From positions 1 to 27,029 of the forward strand of contig JAAMXY010004350.1 of assembly GCA_019677205.1 (NCBI GenBank): a stretch of DNA of 27,029 bases, in the 5' to 3' direction. This stretch comes from Pinguiococcus pyrenoidosus. Taxonomy: Eukaryota > Sar > Pinguiophyceae > Pinguiochrysidales > Pinguiochrysidaceae. This document shows positions 1-7,478 of this stretch, one piece after another. The position numbers were made by a program, and so were the translations under genes. The notes below the pieces were generated by a model that saw only the letters and a list, made by a program, of their open reading frames with translations, had not been told where the DNA came from and did not search any database. Numbering within the stretch: the first letter of the stretch is position 1; each line of letters begins with the position of its first letter.

Positions 1-250
1 CAAATTTCGCGTTTGTAGGGGGTACCCTTCATTCGAAAAATACTAGGGGTTTTGGTTTCGGGGATTTTCCAGATAAAAAGAATCTTTTTTTTATATTACT
101 TCAACAACTAACGTTAGCAACCAAATAGGACGTTAGGGTACTTTAAGCTTCCCCAGGGGGGGGGGGAGTGTCTAGACTTGGGCCTGGAATTTCGTGCCTT
201 TTCAAGTAGGAGAGTACTTAATTGGCCCGTTTGGGGGGGTAGGGGGGGAA
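1..250. other. Non-coding G-tract region upstream of the hairpin array
   Basis: I see no gene here. The stretch mixes AT-rich sequence with G-rich islands on the + strand: 11 consecutive G at 156-166, then two runs of seven G at 233-239 and 242-248 separated by only two bases (TA). The last run stops just before the first hairpin at 251. Together with the palindromes it is probably the edge of a larger non-coding or control region that begins outside the window. The G-runs could pause polymerase or form quadruplexes, but that is inference. Long homopolymers are also where assemblies are least reliable. Confidence 0.6.
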
Positions 251-346
251 GATACCTGTTACTAAAGTAACAGGTATCTACTACCTGTTTACTGTATAGT
301 AAACAGGTAGTAATAATCCTTGTTACTTAAGTAACAAGGATTATTA
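251..346 (+). repeat. Hairpin triplet A-B-C, copy 1
   Basis: Three consecutive hairpins (251-278, 279-312, 311-346) recur in the same order at 420-517. Stem sequences are nearly identical between copies. The loops of the first two are reverse-complemented in the second copy: AA versus TT, and GTAT versus ATAC. Confidence 0.85.
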
Positions 347-419
347 TATTACCTTGTTACTAATTAGTAACAAGGTAATATAAATACTCTTGTTACTAAT
401 TAGTAACAAGAGTATTATA

Positions 420-517
420 AATACCTGTTACTTTAGTAACAGGTATTATATTACTACCTGTTTACTATACAGTAAACAGGTAGTAATAATCCTTGTTACT
501 TAAGTAACAAGGATTAT
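420..517 (+). repeat. Hairpin triplet A'-B'-C, copy 2 with inverted loops
   Basis: This is the second copy of the triplet at 251-346. Hairpin B' (452-485 core) is the exact reverse complement of B (279-312). The 22-nt core of A' is likewise the reverse complement of the core of A. Order and spacing are unchanged, so each hairpin looks flipped individually rather than as a block. Confidence 0.85.
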
Positions 518-558
518 ATATTCTACTACTACTAATTATTATTAGTAGTAGTAGAATA

Positions 559-678
559 GCGTTGCGTTTTTGAATCCGGCGCGCGATTTTTGAAAAAAGT
601 TAAAAAACAGCGAGATTTTCCGTTGCCCAGTTTTTTCCATACAGCATAATATTAGATTTTATAGAAAAATATCATAAA
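559..678 (+). promoter_or_regulatory. Leader between hairpin array and rpl14, possible promoter region
   Basis: This 120-nt stretch has no gene. It contains a GC-rich spot (CCGGCGCGCG, 576-585) flanked by two similar elements, GCGTTTTTGAA (565-575) and GCGATTTTTGAA (583-594), then AT-rich DNA up to the rpl14 start. It precedes a long one-strand gene run and follows the hairpin array, so it is a reasonable place for transcription to begin. No known promoter consensus was recognised, so the regulatory role is inference. Confidence 0.25.
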
Positions 679-1053
679 GTGTTATCTAAAGAAACGATAG
701 TAAATATTCTAGACAATTCTAACGCAATACTAGGCAAATGTATAGGTTTTACTAATCGCTCAAAGGTTGCTTCTGTAGGAGATTTGATAGTTATTTCCCT
801 CAAAAAAGTTAAATTTAATCATAAAGAGCTAAAATTGCTTAAAAAGGGGAAGCTTTTAAAAGCTGTTGTTGTTCAAACTAAAAAAACATTTAACCGTCCA
901 TCAAATTTCCATCTTAAATTCAGCTTAAATTCTTGTATTGTTCTAGATCAGGATAAAAGACCTATAGGAACAAAAATAAAAGCTTTAGTTCCAAAAGAAC
1001 TCCGTAAAAAAAGTTCATTACGGGCGGGAGCGATTGCTATTGGATTAATTTGA
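679..1053 (+). CDS. rpl14: Ribosomal protein L14 (uL14m)
   Basis: This is a large-subunit mitoribosomal protein that binds 23S-like rRNA. The 124-residue product matches the usual bacterial length (about 122). The DNSNA motif near residues 12-16 corresponds to the conserved DNSGA of the L14 N-terminus, and the C-terminus (SLRAGAIAIGLI) has the family shape. The start is GTG at 679: it gives the expected short lead-in to DNSNA, and no ATG lies near. The gene ends in TGA, and rps19 begins two codons later in the same frame. It is the first gene after the non-coding block. In bacteria L14 is followed by L24 and L5; here rps19 and an rpl5-like ORF follow. Confidence 0.92.
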   Translation: MLSKETIVNILDNSNAILGKCIGFTNRSKVASVGDLIVISLKKVKFNHKELKLLKKGKLLKAVVVQTKKTFNRPSNFHLKFSLNSCIVLDQDKRPIGTKIKALVPKELRKKSSLRAGAIAIGLI

Positions 1054-1056
1054 AGA

Positions 1057-1311
1057 ATGTCTCGTTCAAAGTGGAAAGGTTCTTTTTTAGATAATTTGTT
1101 GTATAGTGCTATTTTAAAGAAAGCAAAAATTCCAAACTTTATTTTGAGAAGAGAAAATTTGATTAAAGATTTTGAGAACATTGTTACTGGAGTTCCTAAT
1201 GGTAAAGCAAAGATTCCTTTTCTTATAAACAAGCAAATGCTCGGGTTCAGAGCAGGGGATTTTGTTTTAACCCGAAAATTCCGCTTAGCTACGAAGAAAA
1301 AAAAACGATAA
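1057..1311 (+). CDS. rps19: Ribosomal protein S19 (uS19m)
   Basis: This small-subunit protein sits in the head of the ribosome and contacts S13. The 84-residue product opens with RSKWKGSF, matching the RS.WKGPF signature, and carries the VPNGKAKIPFLI...MLGFRAGDFVLTRKF segment that corresponds to the conserved HNGK.F.PV.IT..MVGHKLGEF..TR block. It is slightly shorter than the bacterial protein (about 92). In bacterial S10 operons S19 lies between L2 and L22/S3; here it has moved next to rpl14, and rpl2 is directly followed by rps3 further on. It is in frame with rpl14, separated only by TGA AGA. Confidence 0.93.
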   Translation: MSRSKWKGSFLDNLLYSAILKKAKIPNFILRRENLIKDFENIVTGVPNGKAKIPFLINKQMLGFRAGDFVLTRKFRLATKKKKR

Positions 1312-1317
1312 TATTTC

Positions 1318-1776
1318 ATGTTTTCCGCAAAATACTTAAAAAAAAGATTTTTATATCATGGTGTCGACACTTTTTCTGAGCCTTCGGGGGAGTTCAAATT
1401 TTCGAGATATTTTATTCAGTTAAATAGTTCAAATGTTAATTCTTATGGCGAATTTTTAAAATTTTTTCTGGTATTAAAGTTTTTTGCTGTTTTAAAAACA
1501 CCTAGTCTGGGAATGAAGCAGCATATAAAAAAACGACAGGTCAAAGACTTGCTCTCGTTTTTGTTGATAAGCAAAACCCTTTTGGTTAAAGGAATTTGGT
1601 CTTCATCAAAGAATATGTGCACAGAATTTCGTTTGGAAAATTTATCTGTCGTTCCTGTCTTGGGGAAAATCTTTTTCATATCTGCAGATCTGTTAAAAGT
1701 TCCCATTAAGATAAGACTTTTTTCAAGTCAAAATAATTGGGTCTTCAATACTATATTTTCTATTGATAGAGATTAG
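1318..1776 (+). CDS. Divergent ORF, possible ribosomal protein L5
   Basis: This 152-residue ORF starts 6 nt after rps19 and ends just before atp6. It has no transmembrane segments and is rich in K, F and L, like its ribosomal neighbours. By eye, residues around 30-62 can be laid on the L5 segment K-I-V-I-N-M-G...GQKP (here RYFIQL...VLKTP). The basic stretch that follows, ending TLLVKG, sits where L5 has ...KVTLRG. The tail KVPIKIRLFSS resembles the L5 segment GLDITIVTTA. The middle is poorly conserved or shortened, since bacterial L5 has about 179 residues. Position after rpl14 fits the bacterial L14-(L24)-L5 order. It could instead be an unrelated lineage-specific ORF; the assignment needs a profile search. 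Confidence 0.4.
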   Translation: MFSAKYLKKRFLYHGVDTFSEPSGEFKFSRYFIQLNSSNVNSYGEFLKFFLVLKFFAVLKTPSLGMKQHIKKRQVKDLLSFLLISKTLLVKGIWSSSKNMCTEFRLENLSVVPVLGKIFFISADLLKVPIKIRLFSSQNNWVFNTIFSIDRD

Positions 1777-1814
1777 TGTTATCTAAAAAAGTTGTTAAAC
1801 TAATAATTCTGAAA

Positions 1815-2579
1815 ATGAGCTTAAACATTTTTGGGCCGCTAGAGCAATTTGAAATCACACCTTTACTGTACATCTATTTAGATTTTATTGATTTATCTAT
1901 TACTAAAGGAACAATTATTTTTTTAATAACCTTTTTTTTATTTCTTTCGGTAAATTACGCCTTATTTTTACCAAAAAATTCTCCAAGAATTTTCAAGTCT
2001 GTTTGGCAACATGTTTTAGAAAGCCTGGTAAAAGTAACAAGTTCTTTAGTTTTTGACAACGTAGGCAAGGAAGGTGAGCGTTTTTCTCCTTTTATTTTTT
2101 CTCTTTTTCTTTTTATTACACTTTCAAACGTTGTAGGATTAGTTCCTTACTCTTTTACTTTAACAAGTCATTTGATTTTTACTTTTTCAATAGCTTCTTT
2201 TTTGTTTATTGGGGTAAATTTTGTTGGAGCAGAAAAGCATGGTAGTGATATGCTTTGCTTATTTTTACCTGGAGGAACTTCTATAGCGTTAGCTTTATTA
2301 TTGGTTCCTATCGAGATTGTTTCTTACATATTTAAACCAATTAGTTTATCTGTTCGACTTTTTGCTAATATGATGGCAGGTCACACTTTAACACATGTTA
2401 TTGGCGGTTTTGCTTGGTCAATGTTTTCTTGTGGTGGTCTTTTTTTCGTTTTACATGTTGCGCCGTTAGTAGTTCTTATTTTGCTAATGGGTTTAGAATT
2501 TGCCGTTGCTTTAATTCAAGCTTATGTTTTTGCTGTTTTAAGTTGTATTTACTTAAATGATGTTTTACACATGCACTAA
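1815..2579 (+). CDS. atp6: ATP synthase F0 subunit a (ATP6)
   Basis: This membrane subunit carries the proton half-channels facing the c-ring of complex V in the inner membrane. The 254-residue product starts MSLNIFGPLEQFEI, close to the PLEQFEI lead of other protist and plant ATP6. It contains the conserved SLSVRLFANMMAGHTL segment with the essential arginine, and ends in the hydrophobic LIQAYVFAVLSCIYL helix. I chose ATG 1815. The frame stays open upstream to a GTG at 1776, but that codon overlaps the stop of the preceding ORF and would add 13 residues unlike the family. nad1 follows after 5 nt. Confidence 0.95.
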   Translation: MSLNIFGPLEQFEITPLLYIYLDFIDLSITKGTIIFLITFFLFLSVNYALFLPKNSPRIFKSVWQHVLESLVKVTSSLVFDNVGKEGERFSPFIFSLFLFITLSNVVGLVPYSFTLTSHLIFTFSIASFLFIGVNFVGAEKHGSDMLCLFLPGGTSIALALLLVPIEIVSYIFKPISLSVRLFANMMAGHTLTHVIGGFAWSMFSCGGLFFVLHVAPLVVLILLMGLEFAVALIQAYVFAVLSCIYLNDVLHMH

Positions 2580-2584
2580 AATAA

Positions 2585-3571
2585 ATGATCTTTCTAATTA
2601 TCAGTACGATTCTTAAATGTTTATTAATTATTGTTCCAGTACTACTTGGAGTAGCTTATTTTACTTTAGTTGAAAGGAAATTTATGGGAGCTATACAGCG
2701 TCGACGAGGTCCTAATGTTGTTGGTTATCTTGGTTTGCTTCAACCTCTTTCAGATGGATTAAAGCTTTTTGCAAAAGAGACTATTATTCCTAGTTCTGCA
2801 AATTTAGTTTTATTTCTTATTGCTCCATTATTAACGTTTATTTTGAGTCTTTTAGGTTGGGTGGTTATACCTTTAGGTCAAGGGTTAGTAATTTCAGATC
2901 TTTCTTTAGGTTTGCTTTATATATTAGCTGTTTCGTCTTTAGGAATTTATGGTGTTGTTATAGCAGGTTGGGCTTCTAATAGTAAATATTCTTTTTTGGG
3001 AGCATTAAGAAGTGCTGCCCAGATGGTTTCTTATGAAATATCCATAGGTTTTATTTTATTAGGGGTTATTTTATGTGTTGGATCTTTTAATCTAAGTTCT
3101 ATTGTTAAAGCCCAAGAAGAAGTTTGGTTTATTTTCCCCTTATTTCCTTCAGCAATACTTTTTTTTGTTTCAATGCTAGCAGAAACCAATAGACATCCTT
3201 TTGATTTGCCAGAAGCAGAAGCAGAACTTGTTAGTGGTTACAATACAGAGTACACAGGGTTTGGTTTTGCTCTTTTTTTTCTTGGAGAGTATTCTAATAT
3301 GTTGCTTATGTCAACCCTATCAAGTCTATTTTTTTTAGGGGGCTGGTACCCTATTTTCCCTTTCCCTTTTAGTACAGAATTTGCTCAGCCGCTTTGGTTG
3401 GGTCTAAAAATATGTTTTTTTGTCTTATTTTTTGTTTTAATGCGAGCAGCATTGCCACGCTATAGATATGATCAACTAATGGCTTTAGGGTGGAAGATAT
3501 TCCTGCCCTTTTCGCTTTGCTGGTTGCTTTTTATAGCAAGTTTTTTGATAAGCTTTAATAGTCTTCCTTGA
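2585..3571 (+). CDS. nad1: NADH dehydrogenase subunit 1
   Basis: Nad1 is the complex I membrane-arm subunit at the junction with the peripheral arm and forms part of the quinone channel. The 328-residue, multi-helix product has the usual length. Hallmarks are [15 protein letters not shown] (residues 30-44) with the following [15 protein letters not shown], and [16 protein letters not shown] (199-214), the acidic quinone-site loop. It starts with ATG 5 nt after atp6 and ends in TGA, evidence that UGA is a stop here. tRNA-Trp follows after about 20 nt. Confidence 0.97.
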   Translation: MIFLIISTILKCLLIIVPVLLGVAYFTLVERKFMGAIQRRRGPNVVGYLGLLQPLSDGLKLFAKETIIPSSANLVLFLIAPLLTFILSLLGWVVIPLGQGLVISDLSLGLLYILAVSSLGIYGVVIAGWASNSKYSFLGALRSAAQMVSYEISIGFILLGVILCVGSFNLSSIVKAQEEVWFIFPLFPSAILFFVSMLAETNRHPFDLPEAEAELVSGYNTEYTGFGFALFFLGEYSNMLLMSTLSSLFFLGGWYPIFPFPFSTEFAQPLWLGLKICFFVLFFVLMRAALPRYRYDQLMALGWKIFLPFSLCWLLFIASFLISFNSLP

Positions 3572-3591
3572 TGTTAAGAGTGTATATTTTA

Positions 3592-3662
3592 GAGAGAATA
3601 GGTTAACGGTAAACTTTTAGATTCCAAATCTAAAGCTAAAGGTTCAAATCCTTTTTCTCTTG
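3592..3662 (+). tRNA. trnW: tRNA-Trp (CCA)
   Basis: A cloverleaf can be drawn. The acceptor GAGAGAA pairs with TTCTCTT (first pair G-T). The anticodon stem TTAGA/TCTAA encloses loop TTCCAAA, giving CCA, and the T-arm is AAAGG-TTCAAAT-CCTTT. The CCA anticodon reads UGG only, which agrees with UGA being used as a stop. Confidence 0.92.
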
Positions 3663-3710
3663 GTATTTATTTAGTAGTGAATTTTAATTCCGTAAAGAAT
3701 AAAAAATTAA

Positions 3711-3784
3711 GCATCTCTAGCTCAATAGGATAGAGCACTAGTCTTCTAAACTGGGTGTTACAGGTTCGAATCCTGTGAAATGTA
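3711..3784 (+). tRNA. trnR: tRNA-Arg (UCU)
   Basis: The acceptor GCATCTC pairs with GAAATGT except for one C-A mismatch. The D-stem is GCTC/GAGC, the anticodon stem CTAGT/ACTGG carries loop CTTCTAA (anticodon TCT), and the T-arm is ACAGG-TTCGAAT-CCTGT. It lies 26 nt upstream of the chosen cox2 start. Confidence 0.92.
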
Positions 3785-3810
3785 TTCACCCTATCAAAAT
3801 AAAATTAATA

Positions 3811-4578
3811 ATGTCATTATTTAATTTCTCTTATAAAATTCAAGATGCTGCGAAAATTTTGCAAATAGGTTTTCAAGATCCTGCCACAACTTTGATGGAA
3901 GGTATTATCGATTTTCATAATCATGTTTGTTTTTTTCTTATTATTGTTGTTGTTTGTGTAAGTTGGTTGTTTGTTAAAACAATGACAATGACTTTTTCTG
4001 GCGTACAATTGCCGCCGTATCGTTTTGCACATTCTGTAGTTTTAGAGGTTGTTTGGACGGTTTTACCTGCAGTAGTTTTAATGGCTATTGCTATACCAAG
4101 TTTTGCTTTACTTTATTCTTTGGATGAAACCATTGACCCATTTTTAACTTTAAAAGTTTGCGGGGCCCAATGGTACTGGTCGTACCAGTATTCAGATTGG
4201 TTTGTTTTAAATGACGAAGAATCAGGTTTGAGTTTTGATTCTTATATGTTACCTGCTGACGACTTAAAGTTTGGCCAGCTTCGATTGTTGGAAGTTGATA
4301 ACCGTGTAGTTCTTCCTATTAATACACACATAAGAGTTCTTGTAACCTCTCAAGATGTTTTACACAGCTGGGCAGTTCCGGCTTTTGGTGTAAAAGTAGA
4401 CGCTTGCCCTGGCCGTTTAAATCAAGCTTCTTTATTTATTAAAAGAACAGGAACTTATTATGGTCAGTGCAGTGAAATCTGCGGTCGTCAACACGGTTTT
4501 ATGCCAATAGTAATAGAAGGCGTAAGTCTTGTAGATTACGGCCGTTGGTTGGGAGAAAAATTAACTTTAGAAGATTAA
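3811..4578 (+). CDS. cox2: Cytochrome c oxidase subunit 2
   Basis: Cox2 carries the binuclear CuA centre that takes electrons from cytochrome c. The 255-residue protein has two N-terminal membrane helices (about 37-57 and 80-103) and a soluble cupredoxin domain. The CuA ligands are all visible: H185, C220, E222, C224, H228 and M231, in the motif [15 protein letters not shown]. The aromatic WYWSYQY motif is at 121-127. ATG 3811 is preferred because the open frame upstream begins at a GTG inside tRNA-Arg. The gene is intact, unlike the split or transferred cox2 of some algae. Confidence 0.97.
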   Translation: MSLFNFSYKIQDAAKILQIGFQDPATTLMEGIIDFHNHVCFFLIIVVVCVSWLFVKTMTMTFSGVQLPPYRFAHSVVLEVVWTVLPAVVLMAIAIPSFALLYSLDETIDPFLTLKVCGAQWYWSYQYSDWFVLNDEESGLSFDSYMLPADDLKFGQLRLLEVDNRVVLPINTHIRVLVTSQDVLHSWAVPAFGVKVDACPGRLNQASLFIKRTGTYYGQCSEICGRQHGFMPIVIEGVSLVDYGRWLGEKLTLED

Positions 4579-4611
4579 TTTACATCTCTGGAATTGGTGT
4601 ACAAAAAGCCT

Positions 4612-4683
4612 GGTTATGTGGCATATTCGGTAGTGTGGAAGGTTGCAAACCTTTAAATGTTGGTTCAAATCCAACCATAACCT
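4612..4683 (+). tRNA. trnC: tRNA-Cys (GCA)
   Basis: The acceptor GGTTATG pairs perfectly with CATAACC, with discriminator T. The anticodon arm AAGGTTGCAAACCTT gives GCA, and the T-arm is GTTGG-TTCAAAT-CCAAC. The U73 discriminator is typical of tRNA-Cys. Confidence 0.93.
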
Positions 4684-4718
4684 AGAATTGCTTAAATGTT
4701 TGTATTTAAACTTAAATA

Positions 4719-4791
4719 TCTTTAGTAGCTCAATAGGTAGAGCTTTTGGCTGTTAACCAAATGGTTGTAGGTTCAAGTCCTGCCTAAAGAG
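4719..4791 (+). tRNA. trnN: tRNA-Asn (GUU)
   Basis: The acceptor TCTTTAG pairs perfectly with CTAAAGA, with discriminator G. The D-stem is GCTC/GAGC, and the anticodon stem TTTGG/CCAAA encloses CTGTTAA (anticodon GTT). The T-loop TTCAAGT is canonical. Confidence 0.94.
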
Positions 4792-4848
4792 AACAAAAAG
4801 AATTTAGGCTTGATTTTTGTCTGATAGTAATTTTAATTAAAGAATTTA

Positions 4849-6045
4849 ATGCTTGTACGACAAACTAATTTTAATAATACTCAAAAAAACTTTACTATAA
4901 ATTTTGGTCCACAACATCCTGCTGCCCATGGAGTTTTACGATTAGTGTTAGAATTGCAAGGAGAAGCAGTAAGACTAGCAGATCCTCACATTGGTTTGTT
5001 GCATCGAGGAACTGAGAAACTCATTGAAGTTAAAACATATAACCAAGCGTTAGGGTATTTTTCTCGTTTAGATTATTGCTCAATGATGGCCCAAGAGCAT
5101 ACATACGTTCAAGGTATTGAAATTCTAGGTAAAATTTCTGTCCCAGAACGTGGTAAATTTATTCGTGTAATATTTTTGGAGATTACAAGGCTTCTAAATC
5201 ATCTTTTAGCAATTGGATGCCACGCATTAGATGTAGGAGCTACAAGTCCCATGTTATGGGCTTTTGAGGAGCGTGAAAAATTAATGGAATTTTATGAGCG
5301 AGTTTCTGGTGCTAGAATGCACTCAAGTTTTATTGTTCCTGGAGGTGTTAGTCAAGATGTGCCTATCGGTTTATTAAATGATATCTTTTTATTTTCTAAC
5401 CAATTTTCTACTCGTTTAGATGAGTTGGAAGAACTTTTAACAGAAAATCCAATATGGAAACAAAGATTAGTTGATGTTGGAATTGTAACAGCAGCTCAAG
5501 CTAAAGATTTTGGTTTTAGTGGGGCAATGTTAAGAGGTTCAGGCGTTGTCTGGGACATACGAAAAACTCAACCCTATGAAATCTATAATCGGCTAGAGTT
5601 TAATATTCCAACAGGTAAAGCTGGAGATTGTTACGATCGTTATCTTGTTCGGTTAGAAGAAATGCGTCAGTGTTTAAAAATTATATTTCAATGCCTGCAT
5701 CTTATGGTAGAAGGTTTATATTTAAATAAAAACCAAAAGATTGTAACATCTTCTCGATCCTCTCTGAAAAAATCAATGGAGGGTTTAATACATCATTTTA
5801 AAATTTCAGCTGGAGGATTTTATTTGCCAAGAGGTAGCGTGTTTAGTGCAACTGAAGCCCCTAAAGGAGAAATGGGTGTAGCTTTAATTTCTGATGGTTC
5901 TACCCGGCCTTACAGGTGTAAAATAAAAGCTCCTGGCTTTGGTCACTTACAGTACTTGAATTTCATGTGCAAAGATCACATGATCGCTGATATTGTTACG
6001 GTCATTGGAACACAGGATATTGTTTTCGGAGAAGTTGACCGGTAA
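4849..6045 (+). CDS. nad7: NADH dehydrogenase subunit 7 (49 kDa, NuoD)
   Basis: Nad7 is a peripheral-arm subunit of complex I lining the quinone-reduction site and is related to [NiFe] hydrogenase large subunits. The 398-residue product has the standard length. The opening motif [16 protein letters not shown] (residues 17-32) is diagnostic, followed by [10 protein letters not shown], and the C-terminus carries the conserved [15 protein letters not shown] 4849 gives the expected short leader before the [11 protein letters not shown] block. It is encoded in mtDNA in many protists and plants but in the nucleus in animals and most fungi. Confidence 0.97.
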   Translation: MLVRQTNFNNTQKNFTINFGPQHPAAHGVLRLVLELQGEAVRLADPHIGLLHRGTEKLIEVKTYNQALGYFSRLDYCSMMAQEHTYVQGIEILGKISVPERGKFIRVIFLEITRLLNHLLAIGCHALDVGATSPMLWAFEEREKLMEFYERVSGARMHSSFIVPGGVSQDVPIGLLNDIFLFSNQFSTRLDELEELLTENPIWKQRLVDVGIVTAAQAKDFGFSGAMLRGSGVVWDIRKTQPYEIYNRLEFNIPTGKAGDCYDRYLVRLEEMRQCLKIIFQCLHLMVEGLYLNKNQKIVTSSRSSLKKSMEGLIHHFKISAGGFYLPRGSVFSATEAPKGEMGVALISDGSTRPYRCKIKAPGFGHLQYLNFMCKDHMIADIVTVIGTQDIVFGEVDR

Positions 6046-6060
6046 ATTTTATAATTATAT

Positions 6061-6204
6061 ATGCCTCAGTTAGATATTTTTAGTTTTTTTACTCAAATTT
6101 GTTGGTGTTTGATATTGTTTAATGGTTTTTACTTTCTGAATTTATCAAAAGTTTTAGTGCCTTTTATTCTTTTACTGAAATTAAGAAGCAAAGTATGCTT
6201 GTAA
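6061..6204 (+). CDS. atp8: ATP synthase F0 subunit 8, short form
   Basis: This 47-residue ORF begins with ATG at 6061 and ends TAA at 6204. Its start, MPQLDIFSFFTQICW, is the diagnostic N-terminus of ATP8/YMF19 (compare the plant MPQLD.FTYFTQFFW). A single membrane helix follows (about 8-28), then FILLLKLRSK, which resembles the family's ILKLR segment. Plant and many algal ATP8 are far longer; this one is animal-sized, ending just after the helix and a basic patch. It overlaps the start of nad4L by 10 nt in another frame. It lies 15 nt after nad7. The N-terminal match makes the call firm despite the size; whether the gene is complete or C-terminally truncated is open. Confidence 0.85.
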   Translation: MPQLDIFSFFTQICWCLILFNGFYFLNLSKVLVPFILLLKLRSKVCL

Positions 6205-6503
6205 ATTTATTTTTTAATTTTTTATTTATTTCTATATTCTTTTTAATAGCTTTTTTAGGTGTTTTTTTAAATCGTCGAAATATTTTGCTTATACTTTTGT
6301 CAATTGAGTTAATGTTATTATCTCTAAACATGGGTTTTCTTTTAATTGGAGTTTATTTTGACGATCTTCTAGGGGAAGTTTTTTCTTTACTTATTTTGTG
6401 CGTAGCTGCTTCGGAATCGGCAATTGGTTTAGCCATTATAGTTATTTTTTATAGACTGCGTCAATCAATTAATATTAATGCTTTAAGTTTACTTAAAGGA
6501 TAA
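6195..6503 (+). CDS. nad4L: NADH dehydrogenase subunit 4L
   Basis: Nad4L (NuoK) is a small three-helix proton-translocating subunit of the complex I membrane arm. The 102-residue product has the normal length. It carries LLSIELMLLSLNMGFLL (about 35-51) with the conserved membrane glutamate, and the C-terminal AASESAIGLAIIVIFYR with the second conserved glutamate. Its ATG lies within the last codons of atp8, a 10-nt overlap, so the two are probably on one transcript. Confidence 0.96.
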   Translation: MLVNLFFNFLFISIFFLIAFLGVFLNRRNILLILLSIELMLLSLNMGFLLIGVYFDDLLGEVFSLLILCVAASESAIGLAIIVIFYRLRQSININALSLLKG

Positions 6504-6562
6504 GTTTACTAATTTTAATTTGAAGGAATACAATATTTCTTTTATGTTAATTATAACGTTTT

Positions 6563-7366
6563 ATGGTAAATGTTTTAAGTCATAGACATCCTTTTCATTT
6601 AGTGGATCCTAGCCCCTGGCCATTGATCTCTTCTTTTAGTGCTTTTACCATGGTTACAGGTGTAGTTCTTTGGTTCCATAGTTATCTTGATGGTTTTGCT
6701 TTGCTATGTATAGGATTATTTTTAGTCTCTTTGTCTTCTTATGGTTGGTGGAGAGATGTAACACGAGAAGCTACCTTTGAAGGCCAGCATACGGAATTTG
6801 TTCAAAATGGAATTAAATGGGGGTTTTTCTTGTTTTTAGCTTCTGAAGTTATGCTATTTTTTGGTATATTTTGGGCATTTTTTCATTCAAGTCTAGCTCC
6901 TATGCCAGACGTTGGTGGAGTGTGGCCACCTGTTGGAATTTCCCCATTGTCGGCATGGGAAATACCGCTTTTAAATACTATTATTCTGCTTACTTCAGGT
7001 GCTTGTGTTACTTTTAGCCATCACGCCGTTTTGTGCGGTGATCGTCGAAATGCTATTTATGGTTTAATCTTAACTATTGGTTTAGCGGTAATTTTTACTC
7101 TTTTACAAGCGTACGAATATTACGAATCGCCTTTTACCTTTTCTGACAGTGTTTTCGGTGCTTGTTTTTTTATGGGAACAGGTTTTCATGGTGCCCACGT
7201 TTTAGCTGGAACAGGTTTTCTTTTCTTAATGACTTTAAGGTTAATCCAGCACCAACTAACAGCTCAACATCATTTTGGACTAGAAGCTGCTATACTATAT
7301 TGGCATTTAGTAGATGTTGTATGGCTTTTTTTATTTGTTGTTGTCTATTGGTGGGGCGGTGCTTAA
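6563..7366 (+). CDS. cox3: Cytochrome c oxidase subunit 3
   Basis: Cox3 is the seven-helix core subunit of complex IV that stabilises the catalytic subunit. The 267-residue product has the usual length. Recognisable segments are HPFHLVDPSPWPL near the N-terminus, SEVMLFFGIFWAFFHSSLAP in the middle, and the C-terminal HFGLEAAILYWHLVDVVWL with WWGGA at the end. It starts with ATG at 6563 and has no intron. About 110 nt of AT-rich spacer without a recognisable tRNA separate it from the cob start. Confidence 0.97.
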   Translation: MVNVLSHRHPFHLVDPSPWPLISSFSAFTMVTGVVLWFHSYLDGFALLCIGLFLVSLSSYGWWRDVTREATFEGQHTEFVQNGIKWGFFLFLASEVMLFFGIFWAFFHSSLAPMPDVGGVWPPVGISPLSAWEIPLLNTIILLTSGACVTFSHHAVLCGDRRNAIYGLILTIGLAVIFTLLQAYEYYESPFTFSDSVFGACFFMGTGFHGAHVLAGTGFLFLMTLRLIQHQLTAQHHFGLEAAILYWHLVDVVWLFLFVVVYWWGGA

Positions 7367-7478
7367 GTTATAGTTTGTAATATTATATTAAAATACTTGT
7401 TAATAACAAAAGTTTGAAAGCATCTTTTGGCGTTTGATTAACGCTGATAAAATATATAAACTAATTAAAAAAAATTAT

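Larger units (their letters stand above)
251..558. repeat. Array of nine back-to-back palindromic hairpins
   Basis: Nine near-perfect or perfect inverted repeats follow one another with almost no spacer: 251-278 (13 bp stem, loop AA), 279-312 (15 bp, loop GTAT), 311-346 (36-nt perfect palindrome), 344-383 (40-nt perfect), 383-416 (34-nt perfect), 420-447 (13 bp, loop TT), 449-488 (18 bp, loop ATAC), 486-517 (32-nt perfect) and 519-558 (18 bp, loop TATT). The first eight share a GTTTACT or GTTACT core facing its complement; the ninth is built on CTACTACTACT. There is no coding potential. Such arrays can form cruciforms and are typical of mitochondrial control or repeat regions. Function here is not shown by sequence. 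Confidence 0.93.

Noticed and set aside
251-558. CRISPR-like array
   Set aside because: The repeats are palindromes directly abutting each other with no unique spacers, so this is a hairpin array and not CRISPR.
948-1319. Minus-strand ORF opposite rpl14/rps19
   Set aside because: It is a shadow of two well-conserved genes, and no other gene uses the minus strand.
679-3571. UGA read as tryptophan
   Set aside because: rpl14, nad1 and the S2-like ORF end in TGA, conserved proteins are intact in the standard code, and tRNA-Trp has a CCA anticodon.
3775-3810. GTG start for cox2 at 3775
   Set aside because: It lies inside the T-arm of tRNA-Arg; ATG 3811 gives a family-like N-terminus.
7434-7478. 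TTG start extending cob by 15 residues
   Set aside because: The extension matches no cytochrome b N-terminus; ATG 7479 fits.
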